This document shows, piece by piece, positions 8,479 through 17,813 of a stretch of 64,000 nucleotides of DNA. Position numbers and translations under genes: made by a program. Position 1 is the stretch's first letter; every line of letters begins with the position of its first letter. Origin of the DNA: Alphaproteobacteria bacterium (GTDB taxonomy: Bacteria; Pseudomonadota; Alphaproteobacteria; UBA8366); the NCBI GenBank assembly GCA_028281325.1, contig JANQKC010000021.1:1-64000 (forward strand), read 5' to 3'. Under the pieces are notes generated by a model, which worked only from the letters and a program-made list of their open reading frames with translations, did no database searches and was not told the origin of the DNA.

Positions 8479-10466
8479 TCGCCGAGCTTGGGCATTTCGC
8501 GCTGATCCTGTCGCTCTGCGTCGCGGTGGCGCAATCGACGCTTCCGCTTGCCGGCGCGGCGCGGAACCACGCCGGATTGATGACGCTGGGCAGCGCCGCC
8601 GCCATCGCGCAGTTTTTCCTGGTCGCCATCTCCTTCGCCGCCCTGACGCACGCCTTTGTCGTCAGCGACTTCTCCCTCAAGGTCGTGGCGTCGAACTCGC
8701 ACTCGCTGAAGCCGATGATCTACAAGATTTCCGGCGTCTGGGGGAACCATGAAGGCTCGATGCTGCTGTGGGTGCTCATCCTCGCCCTGTTCGGTGGGTT
8801 GATCGCCGGGTTCGGCCGTAACCTGCCGCCACCGCTGCGCGCCCGGGTGTTGGCGGTCCAGGCGATGATCGCGGTCGGCTTCCTGTTGTTCCTGCTGCTC
8901 ACGTCGAACCCGTTCGAACGGCTCTACCCGCCGCCGGCGAACGGCAACGACCTGAACCCGCTGTTGCAGGATCCGGGCCTCGCCCTCCATCCGCCGATCC
9001 TGTACGTGGGTTATGTCGGCTTCTCGATCGCCTTCTCCTTCGCCGTCGCCGCCTTGATCGAAGGCCGCGTCGACGCCGCCTGGGCGCGCTGGGTGCGGCC
9101 TTGGACGCTGCTGGCCTGGTCCTTCCTGACCGGCGGGATCGCGCTCGGCAGTTGGTGGGCCTATTACGAACTCGGCTGGGGCGGTTTCTGGTACTGGGAC
9201 CCGGTGGAGAACGCCTCCTTCATGCCGTGGTTGGTCGGAACGGCGCTGCTGCACTCCGCCATCGTCGTGGAGCGGCGCGACGCGCTGAAAACATGGACCA
9301 TCCTGCTCGCGATCCTCACCTTTTCACTCAGCCTGATCGGCACCTTCCTGGTGCGGTCGGGCGTGCTGACCTCGGTTCACGCCTTCGCCGTCGACCCGGA
9401 CCGCGGCGTCTTCATCCTGCTGCTGCTGATCATCGCCATCGGCGGCAGCTTGGCACTCTATGCGTGGCGCGCGCCGACGCTCAAGGGCGGCGGATTGTTC
9501 GCCCCGATCAGCCGCGAGGGCGCACTGCTGCTGAACAACCTGTTGCTGACCACGGCGGCGGCGACCGTGTTCATCGGCACGCTCTATCCGCTGCTGCTGG
9601 AAGCGGTCGGCGGCGGCAAGGTTTCCGTCGGACCACCCTTCTTCAACGCGACCTTCATCCCGCTGATGGTGCCGTTGGTCGCCGCGCTCGCGGTCGGTCC
9701 GTTGCTGGCCTGGAAGCGCGGGGACATTATGGGCGCGCTGTCGCGGCTCAAGGTTGCCGGGGCGGTCACCGCCGTGGCGCTCGTGCTGTGCGCGGCGCTG
9801 GCATGGGGCCGGCCGATCCTGGGCACGATCGCCATGGGGTTTGCGGTCTGGCTCGCCGCCGGCGTCGTCACCGAGATCGCCGAGCGCATCCGCCTCGGCC
9901 GTATTCCCTTGCGGCAGAGCCTGGCGCGCGCCGGCGGGTTGCCGCGCAGCGCCTGGGGCATGGCGCTTGCCCATATCGGCATCGCCGGCATCATCGCCGG
10001 CGCCGCGGGCGCGACCGTCTGGAAAGAAGAAATCATCCACGTGATGCAGCCCAATGAGACGATGGAGATCGGCGGTTACACGCTGACCTACGACGGGGTT
10101 CAGGATTCGCGCGGCCCGAACTACCTGACGCGGAAAGGGTTGTTTTCGGTCAGCAAGGACGGCGAACCGGTGACGAAGATGTACGCCGAACGGCGGCGCT
10201 ATCTGGTCGGCGGGCAGCAGACCACCGAAGCGGCGATTTACAGTACGCTGGCCGGCGACCTCTACGCGGTGGTCGGCGACAACGACGGTCAGGGCGGCCA
10301 GACGGTGAACGTCTATTACAAACCGCTGGTGCCGTGGATGTGGATCGGCAGCACCTTGATGGTGCTGGGCGGTTTCGTCTCGCTGAGCGACCGTCGGCTC
10401 CGTATCGGCGCGCCGTCGCGGAAACGCCGAAAGCCCGCCGCGGCGCAGCCCGTCCCCGCGGAATGA
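8475..10466 (+). CDS. ccmF: Haem lyase subunit CcmF
   Basis: A 663-residue polytopic protein that ligates haem to apocytochrome c together with CcmH/CcmI. The WWD domain is seen as GWGGFWYWDPVENASFMPW, with nearby conserved histidines (ALHPPILY; LLHSAIV). The C-terminal periplasmic loop (about 510-615) and final helix are present. Normal length. The start overlaps ccmE. Confidence 0.95.
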   Translation: MIAELGHFALILSLCVAVAQSTLPLAGAARNHAGLMTLGSAAAIAQFFLVAISFAALTHAFVVSDFSLKVVASNSHSLKPMIYKISGVWGNHEGSMLLWVLILALFGGLIAGFGRNLPPPLRARVLAVQAMIAVGFLLFLLLTSNPFERLYPPPANGNDLNPLLQDPGLALHPPILYVGYVGFSIAFSFAVAALIEGRVDAAWARWVRPWTLLAWSFLTGGIALGSWWAYYELGWGGFWYWDPVENASFMPWLVGTALLHSAIVVERRDALKTWTILLAILTFSLSLIGTFLVRSGVLTSVHAFAVDPDRGVFILLLLIIAIGGSLALYAWRAPTLKGGGLFAPISREGALLLNNLLLTTAAATVFIGTLYPLLLEAVGGGKVSVGPPFFNATFIPLMVPLVAALAVGPLLAWKRGDIMGALSRLKVAGAVTAVALVLCAALAWGRPILGTIAMGFAVWLAAGVVTEIAERIRLGRIPLRQSLARAGGLPRSAWGMALAHIGIAGIIAGAAGATVWKEEIIHVMQPNETMEIGGYTLTYDGVQDSRGPNYLTRKGLFSVSKDGEPVTKMYAERRRYLVGGQQTTEAAIYSTLAGDLYAVVGDNDGQGGQTVNVYYKPLVPWMWIGSTLMVLGGFVSLSDRRLRIGAPSRKRRKPAAAQPVPAE

Positions 10467-10473
10467 GCCCGCT

Positions 10474-11010
10474 GTGAAACGGCTTCTTTTCATCGCACCG
10501 CTGGTCCTGTTTCTGGGCATCGCCGGCTATCTGGGGTTCGGCCTGACGCGGGATTCCAGCATTCTGCCGTCGACACTGATCGACAAGCCCGCGCCGACGT
10601 TCGACCTGGAGGCGCTGATCCCCGACGGCAAAGGTCTCAAGACCGACGATCTCAAAGGCAGGGTGGCGCTGGTGAACGTCTTCGCCTCCTGGTGCGTGCC
10701 GTGTCGGGCCGAACATCCCATCTGGATGCGCGTGGCGACGCAGGAGAAGATTCCGATCTACGGCCTGAACTGGAAAGACAAGCGGTCGGACGCCATCGCC
10801 TGGCTGGAAGAACTCGGCGACCCCTACGAACGGATCGGGTTCGATCCGGATCACAAGGGGGGCGTCGAATGGGGCGTGTATGGCGCGCCCGAAACCTACG
10901 TCATCGACCGCGACGGGCGCGTCCGGTTCAAGTATGTCGGGCCGGTCTTCTCGGAAACCCTTAACGAAACGATCTTGCCGCTTGTGCGGAAACTGCAGGA
11001 AACGCCATGA
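10474..11010 (+). CDS. ccmG: Thiol:disulfide interchange protein CcmG/DsbE
   Basis: A 178-residue membrane-tethered thioredoxin that reduces the apocytochrome CXXCH thiols or CcmH. An N-terminal anchor (4-23) is followed by a thioredoxin fold with the active site WCVPC (C74, C77) and the conserved GAPETYVID cis-proline region. It starts with GTG 7 bp after ccmF and overlaps ccmH by 4 bp. Confidence 0.94.
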   Translation: MKRLLFIAPLVLFLGIAGYLGFGLTRDSSILPSTLIDKPAPTFDLEALIPDGKGLKTDDLKGRVALVNVFASWCVPCRAEHPIWMRVATQEKIPIYGLNWKDKRSDAIAWLEELGDPYERIGFDPDHKGGVEWGVYGAPETYVIDRDGRVRFKYVGPVFSETLNETILPLVRKLQETP

Positions 11011-11537
11011 CGCGTCATCTTCTCGCCGCCGCATTCCTGACCGTCGTCATGGGCCTGACCGGCCCGGGCCTCGCCGTGCAGCCGGACGAAATGCTGTCCG
11101 ACCCGGCGCAAGAGGCGCGGGCGCGGGCGTTGTCCGCCGAGATTCGCTGCCTCGTCTGCCAAAATCAATCGATCGACGATTCCGACGCCAGCCTCGCCCG
11201 CGACCTGCGCCTCCTGGTGCGCGAGCAGATCACCGCAGGCAAGACCGACCAGGGCATCCGCGATTTCCTCGTCGAGCGTTACGGCGCCTTCGTGTTGCTG
11301 AAACCGCCGGTCAATGCCAGTACCTGGCTGCTCTGGTTCGGCCCGTTGATCGTCTTCATCCTCGGCGTGATCGGATTGACCATGTTTTTCCGCAACCGCG
11401 CCCAAAGCGGCGCGCCGGCCGCGACCGCGCGCCTGAACGCCGACGAGCAAGCCCGCATCGCACGCCTCCTGGACGACATGGAGCACGGGTCCGAAAGCCA
11501 TGAGAGCGGCGATCACGGCAAGGGCGACAAACCATGA
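11007..11537 (+). CDS. ccmH: Cytochrome c-type biogenesis protein CcmH
   Basis: A 176-residue protein with a cleavable signal, the redox motif LVCQNQS (C48 and C51 in RCLVC), a three-helix bundle and a C-terminal transmembrane helix (about 108-130). It is the apocytochrome-binding thiol subunit working with CcmG and CcmF. It overlaps ccmG and ccmI by 4 bp each. Confidence 0.94.
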   Translation: MTRHLLAAAFLTVVMGLTGPGLAVQPDEMLSDPAQEARARALSAEIRCLVCQNQSIDDSDASLARDLRLLVREQITAGKTDQGIRDFLVERYGAFVLLKPPVNASTWLLWFGPLIVFILGVIGLTMFFRNRAQSGAPAATARLNADEQARIARLLDDMEHGSESHESGDHGKGDKP

Positions 11538-12916
11538 CCTTCTGGATCATCGCCGTTGTCATGATGCTGGCCGTCGCGGCCGGCCTGTTGTTCCCGGCCC
11601 TGCGCCGCGGCGCCGATGACGTGGACGCCGCCGACTTCGACATCGAGGTCTATCGGCACCAACTCGAACAGATCGACGCGGACCAAGGGGCGGGTCTGAT
11701 CGGCGAGACGGAAGCAGGGGCGGCCCGGGCGGAAGTGTCCCGCCGCATGCTCGACGCGGACGCGCGCCGGGACACCGAGGCATCCGGCAGAAAATCCATG
11801 CCGGCCAGCCGCTGGATCGCCGCGGTCACCGCCGCCGTCGTGCCGCTCTGCGCCTTACTGCTCTACGCCGATTGGGGCGCGCCCGGCATGCCCGGCTATC
11901 CCTTTGCCGAGCGAAGCGAACAGATCAGCCAGCAAACCGCGGACTTGCGCGCGCGAATCGCGAATCTGCGCGAAAACCTGGAGCAGAACCCCGATAACCT
12001 CGAAGGATGGGTGTTGCTGGCCACCAGCCTCGCCACGCTGAGCGACTATGAGGAGGCCAGCAAAGCGTACGAAAAGGCGCTGGGGCTCGATGCCGGAAAT
12101 GCCGGGCTGATCGCGGCCTACGGCGAAACGCTGGTCATGATGAATACGGGCGTTGTCACCCCGGCGGCCCGCGCGGCCTTCGAGTCCGCCTTGGAAAAAT
12201 CCGCGGCCGAGCCGCGCGCGCGCTTCTATCTCGCCATCGCGGAGGAGCAGGCCGGCAACAACCGCGCGGCGCTTCAGCGCTGGCTCTCGCTGCTGAAGGA
12301 CTCGCCGCCGAACGCGCCATGGACGCCGGTCGTCCGGCAACGGACCATCAACGCGGCGGAAGCGGCGGGTATCGAGCCGGACAGCATCGTCCCGCCGCCC
12401 GCCGCCGTCGCCGAGAAACCACCCGGACCGAGCGCGGAAGACATGGCCGCCGCGCAATCGATGACCCCCGCCGAACGCGCGGCGATGATCGAAGGCATGG
12501 TCACGCAGTTGGCCGATCGGCTGAAGGAAGAGCCCGACGACCTGGAGGGATGGCTTCGGCTGGGCCGCGCCTATACGGTGCTGAGCCGGCACGCCGATGC
12601 GAAAATCGCCATGGCGAACGCCGCGCGGCTCGCGCCGGACAAGGTGGACATCCTGGTTCTGTACGCCCGTACCCTGCGGAACGCCGCCGACAATAAGCAG
12701 ACGCCGGAATCGGTTGCCGTGATGCGCAAGGTGCTGGCGCTCGATGCGAAGAATATCGAAGGGCTCTGGCTGGTTGGACGCGCCGAAATCGAGAGCGGCG
12801 ATGTCGAGGCGGGCCGCGCCAAGATGCAGCAGGCGCTCGACAGTTTGCCCGCCGACGCACCGGACCGCGACAAGCTGCAACAGCATCTGGACGAGCTGAT
12901 CAAGCCCAAGAACTAG
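11534..12916 (+). CDS. ccmI: Cytochrome c biogenesis TPR protein CcmI
   Basis: A 460-residue apocytochrome chaperone. It has an N-terminal helix (2-25), the family-typical EVYRHQLEQIDAD...G.I segment, a second helix (about 94-112) and periplasmic TPR repeats (WVLLATSLATLSDYEEASKAYEKAL and the similar block WLRLGRAYTVLSRHADA later). It ends the ccm operon and faces the convergent glxA-like gene 6 bp away. Confidence 0.93.
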   Translation: MTFWIIAVVMMLAVAAGLLFPALRRGADDVDAADFDIEVYRHQLEQIDADQGAGLIGETEAGAARAEVSRRMLDADARRDTEASGRKSMPASRWIAAVTAAVVPLCALLLYADWGAPGMPGYPFAERSEQISQQTADLRARIANLRENLEQNPDNLEGWVLLATSLATLSDYEEASKAYEKALGLDAGNAGLIAAYGETLVMMNTGVVTPAARAAFESALEKSAAEPRARFYLAIAEEQAGNNRAALQRWLSLLKDSPPNAPWTPVVRQRTINAAEAAGIEPDSIVPPPAAVAEKPPGPSAEDMAAAQSMTPAERAAMIEGMVTQLADRLKEEPDDLEGWLRLGRAYTVLSRHADAKIAMANAARLAPDKVDILVLYARTLRNAADNKQTPESVAVMRKVLALDAKNIEGLWLVGRAEIESGDVEAGRAKMQQALDSLPADAPDRDKLQQHLDELIKPKN

Positions 12917-12922
12917 GGCGCA

Positions 12923-13915
12923 TCATTCCGCCGCGTCGAGCGAGAAACGCTGGCGGTACCGGCCCGGCGCCACGCCCAGACGGCTTAGAAAGGCGCGGCG
13001 CATGCGTTCCTCCTCGCCGAAACCGCAACGCAACGCGACCTGCCCGACCGGCAAAGCGGTTTCCTCCAGCAAACGGCGCGCCGCCTCGACCCGCAACGCG
13101 GCGACCACCTTGGCCGGCGTCATGCCCGTGCGGTCCCGATAGACGCGGGCGAAGGTGCGGGGACTCATGCCGGCCTGCTCGGCGAGACGCTCGACCCGCA
13201 GGTCGGCGGCCAAGTTGTCCGCCATCCAGGCGTGCAAGTCCGCGAAATCGCCGGTGTCGGAGAGTTGGGCGGCCAGGATCGAACTGAACTGCGCCTGCCC
13301 GCCGGGCCGTTTCATGAACACCACGAGCCGCTGGGCGGTCTGCAACGCCACGCGGCGGCCCAAATCCGCCTCGACCAAAGCCAGCGAGAGATCGATCCCC
13401 GCCGTCACGCCGGCCGACGTCCAGACGCCGCCGTCCTCGACGAAGATCGAATTTCCGTCGACCCGCACGTCCGGATGCTGTGCCGCCAGCGCGTCGCAGT
13501 ATCCCCAATGCGTGGCCGCGCGCTTTCCGGCGAGCAGACCGGCGGCGGCGAGCAGGAAGGCGCCGGTGCAGACCGAACAGGCGCGTCGCGCCGTCGCCGC
13601 CTGCGCCCGGAGCCAGTTGACCGTCGCGGTATCCTCGGCCGCCGCCTGCACGCCATGCCCACCGGACGCGATCACCGTATCGAAGGATTTTCCGGCCGCA
13701 TCGCCGAACGAGACCGAAGACAGACCGACGCCCGCCGACGTGCCGATCTCACCGCCGTCGCGGGACACGACGGTCACCCGATAGGCCGGAACCGCACGCC
13801 CTTCGGCCTGTTCGGACGCAGAAGCGAAGACCTGGGCCGGCCCTGCGATGTCGAGCAGCTGCGCGTCCGGGAAACCGAGAATGGCGATGTCTTTGGTGCG
13901 GGCCGGATCGATCAT
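12923..13915 (-). CDS. GlxA-type transcriptional regulator (DJ-1/PfpI plus AraC domains)
   Basis: A 330-residue regulator. Residues 10-185 form a DJ-1/PfpI-like sensor domain with the nucleophile-elbow motif SVCTGAFLLAAAGLL. Residues about 220-325 form an AraC/XylS double helix-turn-helix (AEQAGMSPRTFARVYRDRTG...LRCGFGEEERMRRAF). It is divergent from a DJ-1/PfpI enzyme gene, and a perfect 12-bp dyad lies between them, suggesting control of both promoters. The ligand is unknown. Confidence 0.9.
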   Translation of the reverse strand: MIDPARTKDIAILGFPDAQLLDIAGPAQVFASASEQAEGRAVPAYRVTVVSRDGGEIGTSAGVGLSSVSFGDAAGKSFDTVIASGGHGVQAAAEDTATVNWLRAQAATARRACSVCTGAFLLAAAGLLAGKRAATHWGYCDALAAQHPDVRVDGNSIFVEDGGVWTSAGVTAGIDLSLALVEADLGRRVALQTAQRLVVFMKRPGGQAQFSSILAAQLSDTGDFADLHAWMADNLAADLRVERLAEQAGMSPRTFARVYRDRTGMTPAKVVAALRVEAARRLLEETALPVGQVALRCGFGEEERMRRAFLSRLGVAPGRYRQRFSLDAAE

Positions 13916-13935
13916 GTCCGCATTTTACGGGTTCG

Positions 13936-13974
13936 TTTGGCAGAAATCGAGGATATTTTGTCATTTCTGCCAAA
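13936..13974. promoter_or_regulatory. Perfect 12-bp inverted repeat between divergent genes: likely operator
   Basis: TTTGGCAGAAAT at 13936-13947 and its exact complement ATTTCTGCCAAA at 13963-13974 are separated by 15 bp in the 110-bp gap between the GlxA-type regulator and the DJ-1/PfpI gene. The size and placement suit binding of the AraC-type regulator. No T-run follows, so it is not a terminator. Confidence 0.75.
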
Positions 13975-14025
13975 TTCGATTTCCCGTAGCATGAAATCAT
14001 CCAAACGCCACGAGGTATTGCCGCC

Positions 14026-14718
14026 ATGACCGATCCGATTTCCGTTGGACTATTGCTGTTTCCACGCCTGACCCAACTCGACCTGACAGGCCCGTTCGAG
14101 GTGTTTTCCCGCACGCCCGGCATGACCGTTCATCTGATCTGGAAATCGCTCGACCCGGTAACGTCGGACAGCGGGATGAGCATCGCGCCGACGGCGACCT
14201 TCGCCGATGCGCCGCCGCTCGACATCATCTGCGTGCCCGGCGGCCCCGGCGTCGCGGCGCTGATGGAGGACGACGAGACCCTGGCCTTCCTGCGCCGGTG
14301 CGCCGAACAGGCGGACTACGTCACCTCGGTCTGTACCGGATCGCTGGTGCTGGGCGCGGCCGGCCTGCTGACGGGAAAGCGCGCCACCACCCATTGGATG
14401 TCGCTCGACCTGCTGCCGCATTTCGGCGCCGAGGCGGTCGATGCGCGCATCGTGCGGGACGGCCATACGATCACCGGCGGCGGCGTGACGGCGGGAATCG
14501 ATTTCGCCTTGTCGATCGTCGAGGCGCTGCGCGGCCGCACCGTCGCCGAAGAAACCCAGTTGGCCATCGAATACGATCCGGAACCGCCGCTCCAGTCGGG
14601 ATCGCCGCGCAGCGCCGACCCGGCCCTGGTCGCGGAGGTGCGGCAACGCGGCGCGGCCCGGCAGCAGGAGCGGCTGGAAATCGTGCAACGCGCGGCGGCC
14701 AAACTATCGGCGGCGTGA
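14026..14718 (+). CDS. DJ-1/PfpI family protein (isonitrile hydratase-like)
   Basis: A 230-residue single-domain DJ-1/PfpI protein. The conserved acidic residue lies in LDLTGPFEVF and the nucleophile in SVCTGSLVLGAAGLL, followed by GKRATTHWMSLDLL and GGGVTAGIDFAL. These features match isonitrile hydratase (InhA)-like and GlxA-like sensor domains. It has no DNA-binding domain, so it is probably the enzyme partner of the divergent regulator. The actual substrate is not known. Confidence 0.85.
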   Translation: MTDPISVGLLLFPRLTQLDLTGPFEVFSRTPGMTVHLIWKSLDPVTSDSGMSIAPTATFADAPPLDIICVPGGPGVAALMEDDETLAFLRRCAEQADYVTSVCTGSLVLGAAGLLTGKRATTHWMSLDLLPHFGAEAVDARIVRDGHTITGGGVTAGIDFALSIVEALRGRTVAEETQLAIEYDPEPPLQSGSPRSADPALVAEVRQRGAARQQERLEIVQRAAAKLSAA

Positions 14719-14722
14719 AGCC

Positions 14723-15565
14723 CTAGGCCGCCTTCAGCCGTTCGGTGCAACCGACGATGAATCGGAACAGCGTGCGCGGCTCGGTATAGTCGCTGGTCGC
14801 GCAATGCATCGAGGCGCGGTTGTCCATGCCGACGAGTTGGCCCTTGCGCCAGACATGCCGGTACCGGAATTCCGGCTTCAGCGAATGCTCGATCAGCTCG
14901 CCCAACAAGGCGTCGCTCTCCGACTGCTCCAAGCCGACGATGCGCACCGTGAAGCCGGGATTGACGAAGAGCGCCTTGCGGCCGGTTTCCGCGTGGGTTC
15001 GCACCACCGGGTGCTCCACGTCGGGATGCGCTGCCTGCTGCGCGGCGTTAAGCGACGTCATCGCCGCGCCGCCGTTCCAGCCGTAGCGGTGGATCGCGGT
15101 CATGCCGTCGATCCGGTGGCGCGTCGCCGCCGGCAGCGTCTCGTAGGCCCGAATCATATCGGCGAACAACGTATCGCCCCCCTTCGGCGGAATCTGCACC
15201 GAATACAGGAAGGTCGCATCCGACGGGTTGGCGTCATAGGTCAGGTCGGCATGCCAATAGGCCCCGGCGGGCTTGGCGGTGGTGCGCGACAACGCGTCGC
15301 CGTGGTTCGACCGGATGACCGAACAGTCCGGCGTCTCCGGATGGTGATACTGGTCGAGGATATGCGGCACCAACGGTCCGAACCGGCGCGTTAGATCGAG
15401 CAGCCAGTCGAAATCCTCGGGAAGGTCGGACAGCACGATCACGCGGTGATCGAGCAGCGCCTGCTTGATCGCGGCGAAATCGTCGGCGCTGAGCGGCGTC
15501 GACGGATCGGCGCCCGCAACATCCGCGCCGAACCCGTGGTCGAAGGGGGTAACGGTAATCGGCAT
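14723..15565 (-). CDS. TauD/TfdA-family dioxygenase (taurine dioxygenase-like)
   Basis: A 280-residue Fe(II)/2-oxoglutarate dioxygenase with the classical TauD layout. The iron ligands are H105-x-D107 (YWHADLTY) and H254 (ASMHCATSDY), and R268 (LFRFIVG) binds 2-oxoglutarate. I start at the ATG at 15565, preceded by GGAGACAGG, rather than at an upstream candidate at 15607. It converges with the DJ-1/PfpI gene and is divergent from the broken MFS gene. Substrate unknown. Confidence 0.88.
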   Translation of the reverse strand: MPITVTPFDHGFGADVAGADPSTPLSADDFAAIKQALLDHRVIVLSDLPEDFDWLLDLTRRFGPLVPHILDQYHHPETPDCSVIRSNHGDALSRTTAKPAGAYWHADLTYDANPSDATFLYSVQIPPKGGDTLFADMIRAYETLPAATRHRIDGMTAIHRYGWNGGAAMTSLNAAQQAAHPDVEHPVVRTHAETGRKALFVNPGFTVRIVGLEQSESDALLGELIEHSLKPEFRYRHVWRKGQLVGMDNRASMHCATSDYTEPRTLFRFIVGCTERLKAA

Positions 15566-15726
15566 GATCCTGTCTCCGGTCTGTGGTTCCGCGCCCGATC
15601 GGGCCATTTCGGAATTTTACGGCAAACCGCCGGTCAGGGGGAAATCGCCGCTCGGCGTTTGGCAGGACGCGGCGCTGCGCGGTAGGGTCGAAACGACGAG
15701 TCCCATATCAGCAGACGCCGCCACCG

Positions 15727-17274
15727 ATGAGCGCCGTATCCACCGCCGAAACCGACAGCGACGGCGGCCCCGCGACCCCGGCCAGCCCCGGCGCCTTTCA
15801 ACGCGCCATGATCCTGGCGACGGCGACCCTGGCGACGATGCTGGTCAGCATGACCCTGATGATCGTCAGCGTGGTCATGCCGCAGTTGCAGGGCTTGCTG
15901 TCGGCGACCCAAGATCAAGTCGCCTGGGTCATCACCTTCAACATCATCGCGATCGCCGTGGTCACGCCGATGACCGGGTGGCTGGCCAACCGCTTCGGCC
16001 GGCGCAACGTGATGATCTACAGCACGATTGGGTTCGTCGTCTCGACGATCCTGTGCGGCACCGCCAACAGCCTGGAAGTGCTGGTGCTGTACCGAATGTT
16101 GCAGGGCGTGTTCGGCGCGCCGCTCAACCCGCTGTCGAACGCCATCGTGCTGGACACTTTCCCGCGCGAGCAACATGGCACCGTCAACTCGATCTACGGC
16201 GTCGGCGTGGTCATCGGCCCGATGGTCGGGCCGATCATCGGCGGCTATATCGCGGACGCCTATACCTGGCGCTGGGCGTTCATCGCGGTCGGCATCGCCG
16301 GGATCCTGGCGGTGATCGGCGCGGTCGTCTTCATCCGCGACGACCGCCGCGAGGCGAAACTGACGCTCGACTGGACCGGCTTCATCACGCTGGCCATCGC
16401 CATCCTGTGCTTCCAACTCGTGCTCGACCGCGGCGAGCAGGAGGACTGGTTCAATTCCGTCGAGATCGTGATCCAGGCGGGCTTGGCCGTCGCGGCCTTC
16501 TAGGTGTTCGTCGTTCACAGCCTGACCAGCCGGCGACCCTTCCTCAACCCGCGCCTGCTACTCGACCGGAATTATGCGATCGGCCTGATGGTCGTGCTGA
16601 TCTTCGGGATGATGAATTTCACGCCGATGGCGCTGTTGCCGCCACTGCTGCAGAACCTGGCCGGCTATCCCGACGACGCCATCGGCCTGTTGATCGGCGC
16701 GCGCGGCCTCGGCGGCGTCCTGGGGTTCTTCGCGTCGATCTGGGTCGGCAAGCTCGACCCGCGCATCGGCATGACCGCCGGTTTTCTCATCCAGGCGCTG
16801 TCCGGCTGGTGGATGATGGCCTTCGACGTCAACCTGACCGGTTTCGACGTGGCGCTGACCAGCGCCATGCAGGGCTTCGCCGTCGGGTTGATCTGGGTGC
16901 CGCTGGTGGTCGCCACCTTCGCCACGCTGCGCCGGGAACATCTGAACGAAGCCACCGCGGTGTTTCATCTGCTGCGCTATATCGCGGCCAGCGCCTTCGT
17001 CTCGGTCAGCGTGGCGATCGTATTGCACACCGGGCAAGTGAACTACGCCCGCATGACGGAATTCGTGTCCCCGTTCAACGACGTGCTGCTGGAGTCGTCG
17101 GCGCTGGGGCAATGGAGCCTGGAGAGTTTGCGCGACCTGGCGACGCTCAGCGGCGAGGTCGGCCGGCAGGCCTTCATGATCGGCTATATCAACGCCTTCA
17201 CCGCCTATACGGTGCTGAGCATCGCCATTCTGCCGCTGGTGTTCTTCGTTCGTGTACCCGACCGGAACGGCTGA
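15727..17274 (+). pseudogene. DHA2-type MFS multidrug exporter (EmrB/QacA-like) interrupted by one in-frame amber codon
   Basis: Two adjacent open stretches in the same frame encode the N- and C-terminal halves of one 14-helix DHA2 exporter, separated only by TAG at 16501-16503 (codon 259 of 515). The first half has GWLANRFGRRNVM (motif A) and YGVGVVIGPMVGPIIGGYI (motif C). The second continues with FVVHSLTSRRPFLNPRLL without any loss. A tyrosine or tryptophan codon could have become TAG by one substitution. A GTG follows the TAG directly, so re-initiation is conceivable, but no ribosome site is visible. Confidence 0.85.
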
Positions 17275-17275
17275 T

Positions 17276-17590
17276 CTAACGCCAACCCGGCGCGTGCGTG
17301 GATCGCTTCATCACGATCCAACCGCCGACCGCGGACGCAATCAACATGACCGCGGCGGCGCTGCCATAGGTCCAGCGGGGCAGGACGCCGAGCGCGCCCA
17401 ACAGCACGACGGGCAGAAGCAGCGCGACCGCCACCCACGTACCCAGAACGGCGCGGGCAACGCGCCGTCGTTGATGCGCCGACCGAATGCGCCGGACCGA
17501 ATTGACCGTGGTGACGAACGCGACCAGGCAAGCCAGCACCGGCAAGGCCCAGGTGGCGATCATGCCAATTGTGGCGGTATCCAAGATCAT
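17276..17590 (-). CDS. small membrane protein, unknown function
   Basis: A 104-residue protein with three predicted hydrophobic helices at about 7-27, 46-66 and 72-93 and a basic loop (RRIRSAHQRRRVAR) after the first. No family recognised. It converges with the broken MFS gene, ending 1 bp beyond it. Codon pattern and hydropathy look protein-like. Confidence 0.55.
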   Translation of the reverse strand: MILDTATIGMIATWALPVLACLVAFVTTVNSVRRIRSAHQRRRVARAVLGTWVAVALLLPVVLLGALGVLPRWTYGSAAAVMLIASAVGGWIVMKRSTHAPGWR

Positions 17591-17813
17591 CCCGCTCCTC
17601 CCGGATCACGCGGACGGCGCACAGGGGACCGCCTGGAGCCAACCCGCATGGACCAGAATCCAACCACCGCCTTAACAAGCCCTTAAAGGCTTATAGCGTA
17701 TTGATTTCCAATGGTTCGCGCCCACGGGAGAAGACGCTCCCGCGGTCGATTCTCGGCAGAATTCGAAGAACGTTGCGGCCGGGCGAATCGCCGCCGCGTC
17801 GGGCGGACTGCCC

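Noticed and set aside
15465-17279. 604-codon frame overlapping the broken MFS gene
   Set aside because: Arg/Pro-rich translation without domains; a shadow of the MFS frame, which has clear homology on both sides of its amber codon.
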